Below are positions 18,371 to 27,819 of a stretch of DNA of 64,000 bases, one piece after another. Under the pieces are notes generated by a model, which saw only the letters and a program-made list of their open reading frames with translations, was not told where the DNA came from and did no database searches. Position numbers and translations under genes: made by a program. The stretch is taken from positions 310,001-374,000 of the forward strand of contig NZ_FCNX02000001.1 of NCBI RefSeq assembly GCF_001544835.2. The letters run 5' to 3'. The stretch is from Caballeronia fortuita (GTDB taxonomy: Bacteria > Pseudomonadota > Gammaproteobacteria > Burkholderiales > Burkholderiaceae). Each line of letters opens with the position of its first letter. Position 1 is the stretch's first letter.

Positions 18371-18396
18371 CGGACCCGCGCGACGGGTCCGATTTT
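18371..18396 (+). terminator. Terminator of pckG
   Basis: CGGACCCG (18371-18378) and CGGGTCCG (18384-18391) pair around CGCGA, followed by ATTTTC. It lies 64 bp after the pckG stop. Confidence 0.85.
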
Positions 18397-18646
18397 CTTG
18401 CTGCTTACACCGTCGAAATAGACGCTGCAAGAGTCTTCAAAATTCTCTCGACGGAAATTCAGCGACGCGCGCGTTGTGCGAATCGCAACAATCGGTGATC
18501 TTTCACCTGCGTAAGTCGCCTAACTGCCAGATTTTTTTCGACTTTCCGGTGCTTCCCGGCAACTTCTGCACGAAACCGCCGGTCCTAGGATAATCCTGAA
18601 TTGCTTTGCAGCAGAATTCGAGCCGTCTAGCGGCAGGAGTTGTCTT

Positions 18647-19726
18647 ATGGATCATTTGCAGTCGATGAGAGTGTTCGTCCGCGTCGCGGATCTCGGGAGT
18701 TTCGCCCGGGCCGCAAGCGCGATGGACATCTCCAATGCGGTAGCCACGCGCCACGTCGCGGACCTCGAAGGCCGCCTCGGCACGCGCTTGCTCAACCGCA
18801 CGACGCGCAGCCTATCGCTGACCGAGTCCGGCCAGGTTTATCTGGAGCGGGCGCGGCAAATTCTCGACGAACTGGAAGACGTCGAACAGATGGTGGTTGC
18901 GCGCAATCACGAACCGCTCGGTTCGCTTCGGATCGTCGCGCCTGTCGTGTTCGGTCTGCATAATCTCGCGCCCGTGTTACAGACGTATGCACAGCGCTAT
19001 CCGAAAGTCGTGCCGGACGTGACGCTTGTCGATCGTCAGGTCGATCTGGTCGAGGAAGGTTTCGATGTCGGCATCGTGATCGCGCGCCAGGTCAAGAGCG
19101 CGAGCGTCGTCACGCGGCGTCTGACGACGGGTTGCATGACCGTCTGCGCGACGCCCGCGTATCTCGAAACCCACGGCACGCCGACGCGTCCCGAGCACCT
19201 GCTCGAGCATCCGTGCCTGAGCTTGCCGTCGGAGTATTGGGGCGACGAGCGCGTGTTCACCGGACCGGACGGCGAAGTGCGCGTGCGTCCGCAGAACGTG
19301 ATCATCGCGAACAATACCGAAATGCTGCGGCAGTTCGCGCTGCTCGGCATGGGTATCGCGATTCTGCCGAGTTACCTGATCGGCAACGATACGACGCGCG
19401 GCCAGCTCGTGCGCCTGCTCGGCGATTATCAATTGCCGCAGGTCGAAATCAACGTCGCGTATCCGAGCCGCCGTCACCTGCCGGCGAAGGTGCGGACGTT
19501 CATCGACCATCTCGTTGAGCATTTCAGCCAGACGCCGAATCATCAACTCGGCGAGCAATGGATTCGCAACGGACGCGGCCGGCCCGACACGCATCCGCAC
19601 TACGAGCACGCCGACGAACCGGCGACGCCGCCGCCGCGTTCGCGCGCGATCGACGGCGAGCTGGCACCGAAGCTGTCAAAGCCGTCGCGCACGCGAGGGC
19701 GTCAGCCGGCCGCTTCGCCTTTCTGA
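18647..19726 (+). CDS. LysR-family transcriptional regulator
   Basis: The protein has 359 residues from ATG 18647. The first 60 residues are the LysR winged helix-turn-helix: MRVFVRVADLGSFARAASAMDISNAVATRHVADLE and LNRTTRSLSLTESG. The periplasmic-binding-like effector domain follows, to about residue 300. The C-terminal 55 residues are an unusual hydrophilic Pro/Arg-rich tail that most relatives lack. It is preceded by 250 bp without a gene and points the same way as pckG. No divergent partner gene shows its target, so the regulon is unknown. It ends in a strong shared terminator with topB. Confidence 0.9.
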   Translation: MDHLQSMRVFVRVADLGSFARAASAMDISNAVATRHVADLEGRLGTRLLNRTTRSLSLTESGQVYLERARQILDELEDVEQMVVARNHEPLGSLRIVAPVVFGLHNLAPVLQTYAQRYPKVVPDVTLVDRQVDLVEEGFDVGIVIARQVKSASVVTRRLTTGCMTVCATPAYLETHGTPTRPEHLLEHPCLSLPSEYWGDERVFTGPDGEVRVRPQNVIIANNTEMLRQFALLGMGIAILPSYLIGNDTTRGQLVRLLGDYQLPQVEINVAYPSRRHLPAKVRTFIDHLVEHFSQTPNHQLGEQWIRNGRGRPDTHPHYEHADEPATPPPRSRAIDGELAPKLSKPSRTRGRQPAASPF

Positions 19727-19750
19727 AGGGCTCGCGCGCGTCGCAAATAA

Positions 19751-19782
19751 AAAACCCCTGCGAAGCGATTCGCAGGGGTTTT
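19751..19782. terminator. Bidirectional terminator between the LysR gene and topB
   Basis: AAAACCCCTGCGAA (19751-19764) and TTCGCAGGGGTTTT (19769-19782) form a perfect 14-bp stem with A and T runs on both sides. It serves the two convergent genes. Confidence 0.92.
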
Positions 19783-19807
19783 TCTTTGCAGCGATCCGAA
19801 CGGACGA

Positions 19808-22450
19808 TCAGCTTGTCTTCTTCGCCGCGGCTTTCTTCGCGGCGGCCTTCTTGGCAGGCGCCTTCTTCGCGGCAGTTTTCGCCGACGTGGTCTTGGCGGC
19901 CACGGCGACATCGCTGTCGCCGTTGTCGTCGCCATCGGCCTGGGCTTCCGCCGCCGCGCCGCGCTTCGCCGCGGTTTTCGCGCCCGGTTTCGCTTCCTTC
20001 TTCTCGAACTCGAAGCCGATCTTGCCGTCAGGCTGCTTCACGAGAAACGCCTTGAAGTTGCGTCCCGTGCGCGACGACTTGAAGTTCGTCAGCAGATCGG
20101 TGCGGCCTTCGTTCAACAGCTTTGCCATCTGATCGCGCGTGATTTCCTGTTGAAGAATCACCTTGCCCGAACGGAAATCGCAGGTCTTCGGATTCGACAC
20201 CGAGTTTTCGCACACATAGCTCATGCCGTGCTCGAACACGCGCGAGTGGCATTTCGGGCACGCGCCGACGGGCGTCTGATCAGAGAAGTCGGGCGGTTCA
20301 CCGTCTTCGCCGCCGCTGTCCTGGCCGAAATCGAACTCGAGCTTGTAGTTCTTGATTTCATCGTCGAAGGCGAGCTTGAGAATCGCCGAGAACGGACGGC
20401 CCATTTTGCTGCGGAAACCCGACAGCGGCCCGATGGTTTTCTCGCGCAGCAATTCCTCGACTTCCGGAATCTCGAACTGACGTCCGCCGGGAATCTTCGA
20501 GATCGAGAACTCGCACTTCGTGCATGCGAACCGCCGATAGTTTTCCTTCACCTGCGCGCCGCAGTTCGGGCACGGTGTTTCGAGCGTCGCGTAATCGCCG
20601 GGAATCGTGTCGGAGTCGTACTCCTTCGCGCGTTTGACGATGGTCTGCGTCATGCGCGCGATTTCCTGCATGAACGCATCGCGATGCAGGTTGCCGCGCT
20701 CCATCTGCGACAGCTTGTGTTCCCACTGTCCGGTCAATTCCGGCGCGGTCAGTTCCTCGACGCCAAGGCCGCGCAGCAAGGTCATCAATTGAAATGCCTT
20801 GGCAGTCGGAATCAGTTCGCGGCCTTCGCGCACCATGTACTTCTCGCCGAGCAGACCTTCGATGATCGCCGCGCGCGTCGCCGGCGTGCCGAGACCCTTT
20901 GCGGCCATCGCGTCGCGCAGTTCTTCGTCTTCGACGAGCTTGCCCGCGCCTTCCATCGCCGAGAGCAGCGACGCTTCGTTGTAGCGCGCGGGCGGCTTGG
21001 TCACGAGACCGTGCGCGGCGACTTTTTCGACATCGACCTTCTCGTCCTTCTGCACCGGCACGAGATTGCCTTCCTCGCCCGCGGCTTCGCGGCCGTAGAC
21101 CTGCAGCCAGCCCGGCTCGACGAGCACTTTGCCTTCCGTCTTAAAGTGATGCCCCGAGACTTCCGTGATGCGCGTCGTCACGAGATATTCGGCCGCCGGG
21201 AAGAACACCGACAGGAAGCGCTTCACGACGAGGTCGTAAAGTTTCTGCTCGGGCTCGGACAGCGCCTTGGGCGCTTGCAGCGTCGGGATGATGGCGAAGT
21301 GATCGCTGATCTTCGAATTGTCGAAGATGCGCTTGTTCGGCTTCACCCAGCCCTTGTCGAGCACCTGCTTCGCGAACGGCAGATAGTTGTTGCTCTCCTT
21401 GAGCATGGTCATCGTGTCTTTGACCGTGTTCAGGTAGTCCTCGGGGAGCGCGCGCGCGTCGGTACGCGGATACGTCAGCACCTTGTGCTTTTCGTACAAC
21501 GCCTGAGCGAGGCCGAGCGTGTTCTTCGCCGAGAAGCCGAAGCGGCCGTTGGCTTCGCGCTGCAAACTGGTCAGATCGAACAGCAGCGGCGACATCTGCG
21601 TCGACGGCTTCGATTCTTCCGTCACGGTACCGGTCTTGCCACGGCACGCCGCGACGACCGTTTCCGCCGCCGCGAGACTCCACAGGCGCGAATCACGCTG
21701 CTCGGGATCGTTCTCGACGCGCTTGAACTTGGGATCGAACCAGCGGCCTTCGTACATGCCCTTCGCGGCGATGAACTCGGCGCGCACTTCCCAGTAATCG
21801 CGCGGCACGAACCGGCGAATCTTCTCTTCACGTTCGACGACGATCGACAACGTTGGCGTCTGCACGCGGCCGACGGTCGTCAGGAAGAAACCGCCGCCCT
21901 TGCTGTTGAACGCGGTCATCGCGCGCGTGCCGTTGATGCCGACGAGCCAGTCGGCTTCGGAACGGCAGCGCGCGGCATCGGCGAGCGGCTGCATGTCGGC
22001 GTCGCTGCGCAGGTTCGCGAACCCTTCGCGGATCGCGGCGGGCGTCATCGATTGCAGCCACAGGCGCTGGACCGGCTGCTTCGCCTTCGCGTGCTGCGCG
22101 ATCAGACGGAAGATCAATTCGCCCTCACGCCCCGCGTCACATGCGTTGATGAGGCGGTCGATATCTTTTCGCTTCATGAGCTTCGTCAGCACCTTGAGGC
22201 GCGACTCGCTTTTCGCGATCGGATTGAGGTCGAAATGCGGCGGAATCACCGGCAGATTGGCGAAGCTCCATTTGCCGCGCTTGACGTCGTACTCCTCGGG
22301 CGCCGCGATCTCGAGCAGATGGCCGACCGCGGACGAGAGCACGTAGTCGTCGCTCTCGTAGTACTCGTCATGCTTGGTGAAGCCGCCCAGCGCACGCGCG
22401 ATGTCGTTCGCGACGGAAGGCTTCTCAGCGATGATCAGGGCTTTGGACAT
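19808..22450 (-). CDS. topB: DNA topoisomerase III
   Basis: The protein has 880 residues. The TOPRIM domain is at the N-terminus (EKPSVANDIARALGG, then DAGREGE at 105-111). The catalytic Tyr is in LTYPRTDAR (Tyr327). Two C-terminal Cys-cluster zinc domains follow (CPNCGAQV with CTKC, and CPKCHSRV). The last 30 or so residues are a Lys/Ala repeat tail (KKAPAKKAAAKKAA), like histone H1 tails, common on topoisomerases of this group and likely to add DNA affinity. The enzyme is a type IA topoisomerase that decatenates single-stranded regions. It is downstream of dprA and a thioredoxin gene on the same strand. Confidence 0.95.
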   Translation of the reverse strand: MSKALIIAEKPSVANDIARALGGFTKHDEYYESDDYVLSSAVGHLLEIAAPEEYDVKRGKWSFANLPVIPPHFDLNPIAKSESRLKVLTKLMKRKDIDRLINACDAGREGELIFRLIAQHAKAKQPVQRLWLQSMTPAAIREGFANLRSDADMQPLADAARCRSEADWLVGINGTRAMTAFNSKGGGFFLTTVGRVQTPTLSIVVEREEKIRRFVPRDYWEVRAEFIAAKGMYEGRWFDPKFKRVENDPEQRDSRLWSLAAAETVVAACRGKTGTVTEESKPSTQMSPLLFDLTSLQREANGRFGFSAKNTLGLAQALYEKHKVLTYPRTDARALPEDYLNTVKDTMTMLKESNNYLPFAKQVLDKGWVKPNKRIFDNSKISDHFAIIPTLQAPKALSEPEQKLYDLVVKRFLSVFFPAAEYLVTTRITEVSGHHFKTEGKVLVEPGWLQVYGREAAGEEGNLVPVQKDEKVDVEKVAAHGLVTKPPARYNEASLLSAMEGAGKLVEDEELRDAMAAKGLGTPATRAAIIEGLLGEKYMVREGRELIPTAKAFQLMTLLRGLGVEELTAPELTGQWEHKLSQMERGNLHRDAFMQEIARMTQTIVKRAKEYDSDTIPGDYATLETPCPNCGAQVKENYRRFACTKCEFSISKIPGGRQFEIPEVEELLREKTIGPLSGFRSKMGRPFSAILKLAFDDEIKNYKLEFDFGQDSGGEDGEPPDFSDQTPVGACPKCHSRVFEHGMSYVCENSVSNPKTCDFRSGKVILQQEITRDQMAKLLNEGRTDLLTNFKSSRTGRNFKAFLVKQPDGKIGFEFEKKEAKPGAKTAAKRGAAAEAQADGDDNGDSDVAVAAKTTSAKTAAKKAPAKKAAAKKAAAKKTS

Positions 22451-22621
22451 GACTCAAAAAGGTTGGTAACTGGCAGCGGCCCGGTTTGGACTGCTTTAAC
22501 GACCGCTTTATAGCACACGCTTTGCGCGGCGGGCGTCGAACCGCGATTCCGGAGGTTTCGGTATCCGGTCCGCGAAGCGTGTTGCGAGAGACGCGAAACG
22601 TGCGTTTCGCGGGCGTCGCAA

Positions 22622-22999
22622 TCAGGCCGCAGCGAGCGCGGGGCGGAGTTTCGGCGCACCGACCATGCCCGGCAGCGCGGTCAGATCGGTAAGCATCCGG
22701 TCGACGATGGACGCCTGCGGCAGCACCGTGCCGAAAAACCGCGTCGTGATCGCGTCCTCGATCAGGATCGTAGGAAAATTTTCGACGTCGAGGTCGTCAA
22801 AACGGTCGGCGTGATTCTCGATATCGATCCAGGCGAAGCAGATGTCCGGATGCGCGTCCGCCAGCTTGTCGAACCCTTCGCGGTATTCGCGGCACGTGCC
22901 GCACCACTCGGCGCACAGACAGGCGACGAACAGCGTGCCGGGCACGGCAATGCGTTCCGCGATGCGCTCGGCATCGGTATCGAGATTCAGCGCGGACAT
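22622..22999 (-). CDS. Thioredoxin family protein
   Basis: The protein has 125 residues. AEWCGTCREY is the active-site CxxC, with GT in place of the usual GP. The NFPTILIED segment holds the cis-Pro of the thioredoxin fold. No signal peptide is visible, so it is probably cytosolic and works as a disulfide reductant. It lies 73 bp after dprA and 171 bp before topB on the same strand. In Burkholderiaceae this small thioredoxin is often found next to dprA. No particular client is known. Confidence 0.85.
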   Translation of the reverse strand: MSALNLDTDAERIAERIAVPGTLFVACLCAEWCGTCREYREGFDKLADAHPDICFAWIDIENHADRFDDLDVENFPTILIEDAITTRFFGTVLPQASIVDRMLTDLTALPGMVGAPKLRPALAAA

Positions 23000-23072
23000 G
23001 GCGGGTGCGTGTTCCTTATTGGTATCGACTGCGGGGACGGCTTATTTTTCGCGAATGTAGCACGATGCGCGC

Positions 23073-24278
23073 TCACGAGCGCTCCACCGCCGTGTAGCGG
23101 CCACCGGCGAGCGCCGCCACCCGGCCCGACAGTTCGAGCTCCAGCAGCGCGCCCTGCAACACCGCGCTGTCGAGATCGGTGCGCGTCGCGAGAATTTCAA
23201 GCGTGGACGGTGCGTGGCCGAGCGCGGCGAGCACGCGGCTGGCGTCGTCGCTGATCGGCGCGTCGTGCAATGTCGCCGATGCCCACGACGCGCTCGCCGG
23301 ACGCGGCCTCGCGCGTTTCGCCGCCGCCGCGCGCGCCGTTGCCGGCGAAAAGCCGAACTCTTCGAGCACGTCCTCCGGCGTTTCGACGAGCTTCGCGCCC
23401 TGCTTGATCAGCCGATGACAACCTTGCGAAAGCGGCGCGTGAATCGAGCCGGGAATCGCGAAAACGTCGCGCCCCATTTCGTTGGCGAGCCGCGCGGTGA
23501 TGAGCGATCCGGAGCGCATCGCAGCCTCGACGATCAGCACGCCGCCCGACAATCCCGCGATCAGCCGGTTGCGCTGCGGGAAGTTGGCCGAGCGCGCGGG
23601 CGTGCCGAGCGGCCATTCGGAGAGCAGCGCGCCGTCGCGGGCAATCTCGTGAGCGAGCGTGTGATGCGCGGCGGGATAGACGAGATCGGCGCCGGTGCCG
23701 ATCACCGATACCGTGCCCGTCGCGCCCTCCAGCGCGCCGCGATGCGCGGAGGCATCGATGCCGAGCGCAGGCCCCGACACGACCGCGAGCCCCGCATCGG
23801 ACAGCACGCGTGCGAAGCGGCGCGCGTCTTCCAGGCCTTGCGGCGTGGCATGACGGCTCCCGACGATGGCCACCGCCCGCGTCTGCAACAGATCGAGCCG
23901 GCCTTTCGCGTACAGCAGCGGCGGCGGATCGGGCATCGTCAGCAGCGCCTGCGGATAGGCCGCGTCGGCGAGTGTCAGGACGTGATTGCCGGCGTCAGAC
24001 GCCCACGCGAGCGCCGCTTCAATATAGTGTTCGAAGGGAACGCCTTCGATATCGCCGGGCGGCGCGAGCACGGCTTCGGCCGCGCGCGCATCGACGGTTT
24101 CGGCGAGCGATGCAAAACTCTCCGACAACACTTCGAGCGGACCGCCGAACGCACCGAGCAGCGTGCGCAGCGCGAGCGGCCGCAGCCCCTTCGCGTGCGC
24201 GAGCCGCAGCCAGGCGCGCAGTTCGTCGGCATCGAATATGGAGGCGGTTTCCTCGGTCGGCAGGTCGGCGGTCGTCAT
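23073..24278 (-). CDS. dprA: DNA-processing protein DprA (Smf)
   Basis: The protein has 401 residues from ATG 24278; longer upstream frames lack homology. The Rossmann-like DprA core reads VAIVGSRHATPQG, SGPALGIDASAHRGAL and FPQRNRLIAGLS. A C-terminal winged-helix domain (LAALGHAPSTLEILATRTDLDSA) completes the usual layout. DprA loads RecA on incoming single-stranded DNA in natural transformation. The gene is divergent from def-fmt, the arrangement common in proteobacteria. It heads a minus-strand group with the thioredoxin gene and topB. Confidence 0.93.
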   Translation of the reverse strand: MTTADLPTEETASIFDADELRAWLRLAHAKGLRPLALRTLLGAFGGPLEVLSESFASLAETVDARAAEAVLAPPGDIEGVPFEHYIEAALAWASDAGNHVLTLADAAYPQALLTMPDPPPLLYAKGRLDLLQTRAVAIVGSRHATPQGLEDARRFARVLSDAGLAVVSGPALGIDASAHRGALEGATGTVSVIGTGADLVYPAAHHTLAHEIARDGALLSEWPLGTPARSANFPQRNRLIAGLSGGVLIVEAAMRSGSLITARLANEMGRDVFAIPGSIHAPLSQGCHRLIKQGAKLVETPEDVLEEFGFSPATARAAAAKRARPRPASASWASATLHDAPISDDASRVLAALGHAPSTLEILATRTDLDSAVLQGALLELELSGRVAALAGGRYTAVERS

Positions 24279-24479
24279 GTTAAGATTTTTGATCCGGAAC
24301 AGATAAAGAAAGGTCGCGCAGGCTTTCTGCAAAGCCTGAAGCGACGCCCATCGGCCGCTTGCCGGCGGCGTTGAATCCAGTGGATTCACCCGCATATCTT
24401 CGGCATGCCGCCCCTTTACCCGCAACCTGGCCGAATGGCCGATTCACACGCGTCGCGGCGCGCGTAGACAATCCGAATC

Positions 24480-24983
24480 ATGGCTCTGCTCAAGATACTC
24501 AACTACCCGGACAAGCGGCTGAACAGGGTGGCGAAACCCGTCGCCGTGGTCGACGACCGCATCCGCAAGCTCGTCGCCGACATGGCCGAAACGATGTACG
24601 CCGCGCCGGGCGTCGGCCTCGCCGCGACCCAGGTGGACGTGCACGAGCGCGTGATCGTGATCGACGTCTCCGACGCGCACGACCAACTGATGGTTTTCAT
24701 CAACCCCGAGCTCGTCTGGACGAGCGAGCAGAAGAAGGAGTGGGAAGAGGGCTGTCTTTCGGTGCCGGGCATCTACGATTTCGTCGAGCGGCCCGACAAG
24801 GTGCGCGTGAAGGCGCTGAACGAGAAGGGCGAAACCTTCGAGATCGATTGCGAAGGGCTGCTCGCGGTGTGTATCCAGCACGAAATGGATCATCTGGCGG
24901 GCCACGTTTTCGTGGAATATCTGTCGACGCTGAAGCAGACGCGCATCCGCGGCAAGATGAAAAAGCTGGAAAAGGCGCTGTAA
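24480..24983 (+). CDS. def: Peptide deformylase
   Basis: The protein has 167 residues. All three deformylase motifs are present: [16 protein letters not shown] with the metal Cys, and QHEMDHLAG with the two metal His and catalytic Glu. It removes the formyl group from nascent proteins. It is divergent from dprA and lies 3 bp before fmt, the gene for the enzyme that adds the formyl group, as is usual. Confidence 0.97.
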   Translation: MALLKILNYPDKRLNRVAKPVAVVDDRIRKLVADMAETMYAAPGVGLAATQVDVHERVIVIDVSDAHDQLMVFINPELVWTSEQKKEWEEGCLSVPGIYDFVERPDKVRVKALNEKGETFEIDCEGLLAVCIQHEMDHLAGHVFVEYLSTLKQTRIRGKMKKLEKAL

Positions 24984-24986
24984 CCG

Positions 24987-25955
24987 ATGACTCAATCGCT
25001 GCGCGTGGTGTTCGCGGGAACGCCGGAATTCGCTGCCGCGGCGCTCGCGGCCATTCACGCAGCCGGTTTTTCCGTGCCGCTGGTTCTGACGCAGCCCGAC
25101 CGGCCCGCCGGACGCGGCATGAAGCTGACCGCGAGCCCGGTCAAGCGCTTCGCCGTCGAGCACGGTTTGAAAGTCGCGCAGCCTACGTCGCTGCGCCGCG
25201 CGGGCAAGTATCCGCAGGAAGCGGCGGAAGCCATCGACCTGCTGAAGGCCACGCCGCACGACGTGATGGTCGTCGCCGCTTACGGCCTGATTCTTCCGCA
25301 GGAAGTGCTCGATATCCCGCCGCACGGCGCGATCAACATTCACGCGTCGCTGCTGCCGCGCTGGCGTGGCGCCGCGCCGATTCATCGCGCGATCGAAGCG
25401 GGCGACGCCGAAACCGGCATCACGCTGATGCAGATGGACGCCGGCCTCGACACCGGCGCGATGATCCGTGAAGCGCGCACGCCCATTCTCCCCGACGACA
25501 CGACCGCCACGCTGCACGACCGCCTCGCGCAGATGGGCGCGAAACTGATCGTCGCGGCGCTGCGCGATCTCGAACGCGATGGCGCGCTGCCGTCCACGGC
25601 GCAGCCGGAAGAAGGCACGACCTACGCCGAAAAGATCGCGAAGAACGAAGCCACGCTGGACTGGCGTCGTCCGGCTGAAGAATTGGCGCGTCAGATCCGC
25701 GCGTTCGATCCGTTCCCCGGCGCCTCCGGCACGCTGGATAATGGCGCGATCAAAATCTGGTCCGCGCAACCGGTCGACGGTTCGGGCGAGCCTGGCACCA
25801 TCGCCGATGTTTCGCCCGACGGCATCGTCGTGGTGTGCGGTTCGGGCGCACTGAGGCTCACGCAGTTGCAGAAGCCGGGCGGCAAACGCCTGCCCGCGCG
25901 CGAATTCCTGGCAGGCGCACCGCTCGCGAAAGGCCAGCGTTTCACGCTTCCATAA
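24987..25955 (+). CDS. fmt: Methionyl-tRNA formyltransferase
   Basis: The protein has 322 residues. The N-terminal formyltransferase domain shows [22 protein letters not shown] and the substrate-binding [16 protein letters not shown]. The C-terminal OB-like domain binds initiator Met-tRNA. It transfers a formyl group from 10-formyl-tetrahydrofolate. The start is 3 bp after def, so both are translated from one mRNA. Length and motifs are normal. Confidence 0.97.
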   Translation: MTQSLRVVFAGTPEFAAAALAAIHAAGFSVPLVLTQPDRPAGRGMKLTASPVKRFAVEHGLKVAQPTSLRRAGKYPQEAAEAIDLLKATPHDVMVVAAYGLILPQEVLDIPPHGAINIHASLLPRWRGAAPIHRAIEAGDAETGITLMQMDAGLDTGAMIREARTPILPDDTTATLHDRLAQMGAKLIVAALRDLERDGALPSTAQPEEGTTYAEKIAKNEATLDWRRPAEELARQIRAFDPFPGASGTLDNGAIKIWSAQPVDGSGEPGTIADVSPDGIVVVCGSGALRLTQLQKPGGKRLPAREFLAGAPLAKGQRFTLP

Positions 25956-26034
25956 CGGACGCCCGGGGACGCCCGGGAAGGCACCGCGCTAAAATAAAAA
26001 CGTCGTCGATACGCGTGCCTGTCTGGAGTTTCCG

Positions 26035-26679
26035 ATGCTCGGCATTACCGGTTTCACCTTCTTTCTCATCGCCGTTTTTCTGCTCAACGTCACGCCCGGC
26101 CCCGATACGGCTTACCTCGTCGGGCGCAGTGTCGCGCAGGGACGCGGCGCGGGCATCGTGTCGGCGCTCGGCATTTCGGCGGGCTGCATCGTGCATACGC
26201 TCGCGTGCGCGTTCGGATTGACGGCGATTCTCGCAGCATCGACGACGGCATTCACCGTCATCAAGATCGCCGGCGCGATCTATCTGATTTATCTCGGCGT
26301 GCGCCTGATCTTCGCGAAGCACGACGAAGCCGAAAGCGCGCGTGTCGAACCGAACGACAAATCCACGCCCAAATCGCTCGGCCAGCTTTTCGCGCAAGGT
26401 TTCGTCACGAACGTCCTGAATCCGAAGGTCGTGCTGTTCTTCGTCTCGTTCTTCCCGCAATTCGTCGCCGCCGACAGCCCGCACAAGACGCTCGCATTTC
26501 TCACGCTCGGCGTCGTGTTCATCGCGATGAGCACGGTCTGGAACAGCTTCGTCGCGTGGATCGCGGGCAGCGTCACGGCGCGTTTCGCGGGCAAGTCGGG
26601 CGTGAAGAAGTGGCTGGATCGCGGTGTGGGCGGCGCGTTCGTCGGGCTCGGCATCAAGCTCGCGACGACGCATCGTTAA
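26035..26679 (+). CDS. LysE family exporter
   Basis: The protein has 214 residues with about six hydrophobic helices. The conserved LysE/RhtB start NVTPGPDTAYLVGRSVAQGR is followed by a helix and LGVRLIF. The last helix carries the usual GVGGAFVGLGIKL. Members export amino acids or homoserine lactones by proton exchange at the inner membrane; the substrate here is not predictable. It is 79 bp after fmt and separated from htpX by its own promoter region. Confidence 0.88.
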   Translation: MLGITGFTFFLIAVFLLNVTPGPDTAYLVGRSVAQGRGAGIVSALGISAGCIVHTLACAFGLTAILAASTTAFTVIKIAGAIYLIYLGVRLIFAKHDEAESARVEPNDKSTPKSLGQLFAQGFVTNVLNPKVVLFFVSFFPQFVAADSPHKTLAFLTLGVVFIAMSTVWNSFVAWIAGSVTARFAGKSGVKKWLDRGVGGAFVGLGIKLATTHR

Positions 26680-26810
26680 ATAGCGTTGTCATCGATTGAA
26701 TTATTGCGGCGCGCCCCTATCTAACATTTTGCTTACAATTGTCGTCCCGGTCGGGTGGCCGGGGCAACCGCGCGATACGCGCACTGCATTTGAGGAGAGG
26801 AGCTCCGGAC

Positions 26811-27665
26811 ATGTTCAACTGGGTCAAAACCGCGATGCTGATGGCTGCGATCACGGCCCTCTTCGTCGTGATCGGCGGGATGATCGGCGGATCGAAGGGC
26901 ATGATGCTCGCGCTGATCGTCGCGCTCGGCATGAATTTCTTTTCGTACTGGTTCTCGGACAAGATGGTTCTGCGCATGTACAACGCGCAGGAAGTCGACG
27001 AAACCACCGCCCCGCAGTTTTATCGCATGGTGCGCGAGCTCGCCACGCGCGCGCAGTTGCCGATGCCGCGCGTCTATCTGATCAACGAAGACGCGCCGAA
27101 CGCGTTCGCGACGGGCCGCAACCCCGAGCACGCGGCGGTCGCGGCGACCACGGGCATTCTGCGGGTGCTGTCCGAGCGCGAAATGCGCGGCGTGATGGCG
27201 CACGAGCTGGCACACGTGAAGCATCGCGACATCCTGATCTCGACGATCTCCGCGACGATGGCCGGCGCGATCTCCGCACTCGCCAACTTCGCGATGTTCT
27301 TCGGTGGACGCGACGACGAAGGCCGCCCTTCGAACCCGATCGCGAGTATTCTCGTGGCGATTCTCGCGCCGATCGCGGGCGCGCTGATTCAGATGGCGAT
27401 TTCTCGCGCACGCGAATTCGAAGCCGATCGCGGCGGCGCGGAAATTTCCGGCGATCCGCAAGCGCTCGCGAGCGCGCTCGAGAAGATTCACGCCTACGCG
27501 ACCGGCGTGCCGTTCCCGGCCGCCGAGCAGCATCCGGCGACCGCGCAGATGATGATCATGAATCCGCTGTCGGGAGGCGGCATCGCTAATCTATTCTCGA
27601 CGCACCCGGCGACCGAAGAGCGCGTCGCGCGTCTGATGGAAATGGCGCGAACCGGCCGCTTCTAA
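26811..27665 (+). CDS. htpX: Membrane zinc protease HtpX
   Basis: The protein has 284 residues from ATG 26811, preceded by TGAGGAGAGGAG. Two N-terminal transmembrane helices are followed by the catalytic HELAHVKH motif with the downstream Glu in [10 protein letters not shown]. Two further helices lie between. It is an inner-membrane M48 metalloprotease that degrades damaged membrane proteins along with FtsH. The gene is followed by a strong terminator and is probably transcribed alone. Confidence 0.96.
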   Translation: MFNWVKTAMLMAAITALFVVIGGMIGGSKGMMLALIVALGMNFFSYWFSDKMVLRMYNAQEVDETTAPQFYRMVRELATRAQLPMPRVYLINEDAPNAFATGRNPEHAAVAATTGILRVLSEREMRGVMAHELAHVKHRDILISTISATMAGAISALANFAMFFGGRDDEGRPSNPIASILVAILAPIAGALIQMAISRAREFEADRGGAEISGDPQALASALEKIHAYATGVPFPAAEQHPATAQMMIMNPLSGGGIANLFSTHPATEERVARLMEMARTGRF

Positions 27666-27684
27666 AAGCCGAAACGTCATCGAG

Positions 27685-27719
27685 AAAGGCCGCTCCGGTT
27701 TCGCCGGAGCGGCCTTTTT
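27685..27719 (+). terminator. Terminator of htpX
   Basis: AAAGGCCGCTCCGG (27685-27698) pairs with CCGGAGCGGCC (27704-27714), followed by TTTTT. Confidence 0.9.
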
Positions 27720-27819
27720 CTTTGTTCACGGCGGCCCGTCCGGACGCGCATTCCCCGCACGTTACAATTCCCCGTTCGCGCGAACTCTGCGCGTCGCCGT
27801 TGACCGTTACCGTTTCGCC